Origin: an uncultured Alphaproteobacteria bacterium
GTDB lineage: Bacteria; Pseudomonadota; Alphaproteobacteria; Rhizobiales; Hyphomicrobiaceae
NCBI GenBank assembly: GCA_937950105.1
Contig: CALFEM010000211.1
Span: forward strand, 1 to 6,724
DNA length: 6,724 nt
Direction: 5' to 3'
Shown in pieces: positions 6,495 through 6,724 of this stretch (its first letter is position 1; each line of letters starts with the position of its first letter). Both the position numbers and the translations under genes were made by a program. A model generated the notes under the pieces. The model was given only the letters and a program-made list of their open reading frames with translations. It ran no database searches and had not been told where the DNA came from.

Positions 6495-6724
6495 GACGGC
6501 CCCCGCAGCTTCAGCGTCGTCAGCGTGACGCGCCGGTCGGGTCCGGAGCCCTCGCGCCAGCGCACTTCGACCGCGCCCTCGTAAAGACGCTGCGCAGATC
6601 GCGGTCGCAGCAGGTTGCTGGCATGCGGGCTGACATCGAGGCGGTAGCTGAGTGGTCCACTCGCGCCGGAGCGCGTGCCGGCTTCGAGCGGCCGGGGCGG
6701 CTCAAGGCCCTGTTCGGCAGGCAC
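6491..6724 (-). CDS. gspI: Probable type II secretion minor pseudopilin GspI, C-terminal part (5' end outside window)
   Basis: The visible 77 codons end at TGA 6491-6493 and continue upstream past the right edge, so the prepilin signal is not visible. The end of the protein, SAQRLYEGAVEVRWREGSGP then DRRVTLTTLKL, resembles the GspI C-terminus, where a V-x-V-x-W strand is followed by a final S/T-L-T-T-L-x-L strand. Its position directly before gspJ with a 4-bp ATGA overlap supports this, because gspI-gspJ is the usual order. GspI pairs with GspJ and GspK in the pseudopilus tip. GspH or another pseudopilin is possible but less likely from the gene order. The GTG at 6724 is internal rather than the true start, since a pseudopilin needs an N-terminal helix. 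Confidence 0.7.
   Translation of the reverse strand: MPAEQGLEPPRPLEAGTRSGASGPLSYRLDVSPHASNLLRPRSAQRLYEGAVEVRWREGSGPDRRVTLTTLKLRGPS

Overview
The window is GC-rich, gene-dense proteobacterial DNA. The two protein families present, type II secretion pseudopilins and a giant haem peroxidase with RTX repeats, fit an alpha- or betaproteobacterium. The exact lineage cannot be read from the sequence.

Layout. Bases 1-5002 (minus strand) hold the first 1667 codons of one very large gene, which runs off the left edge without a stop. It encodes an animal-type (peroxidase-cyclooxygenase superfamily) haem peroxidase fused to several blocks of RTX calcium-binding repeats and a beta-sandwich-like domain. 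It resembles the bacterial peroxidases that include the Mn(II)-oxidation-linked MopA proteins. Bases 5003-5316 are a divergent intergenic region with a strong ribosome-binding site for the peroxidase and a stable-looking hairpin with a C(UUCG)G loop. Bases 5317-5787 (plus strand) encode the major type II secretion pseudopilin GspG. After a 56-bp convergent gap containing an inverted repeat, 5844-6494 (minus strand) encodes the minor pseudopilin GspJ. Its start codon overlaps the stop of the upstream gene (6491-6724, minus strand, 5' end outside the window), which looks like the C-terminal part of GspI.

How the parts may work together. GspG, GspI and GspJ are parts of the type II secretion pseudopilus. 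The peroxidase has no visible N-terminal signal peptide but carries RTX repeats, which normally predicts type I export through a C-terminal signal outside this window. The neighbourhood is therefore a haem peroxidase of RTX type sitting head-to-head with gspG, while gspG itself is turned against gspI-gspJ. Most type II clusters keep gspG-H-I-J in one direction. Whether the type II system has any part in handling the peroxidase is inference.

A plus-strand open frame of about 1457 codons (779-5152) lies in register opposite the peroxidase gene. It is a codon-usage shadow, not a gene.
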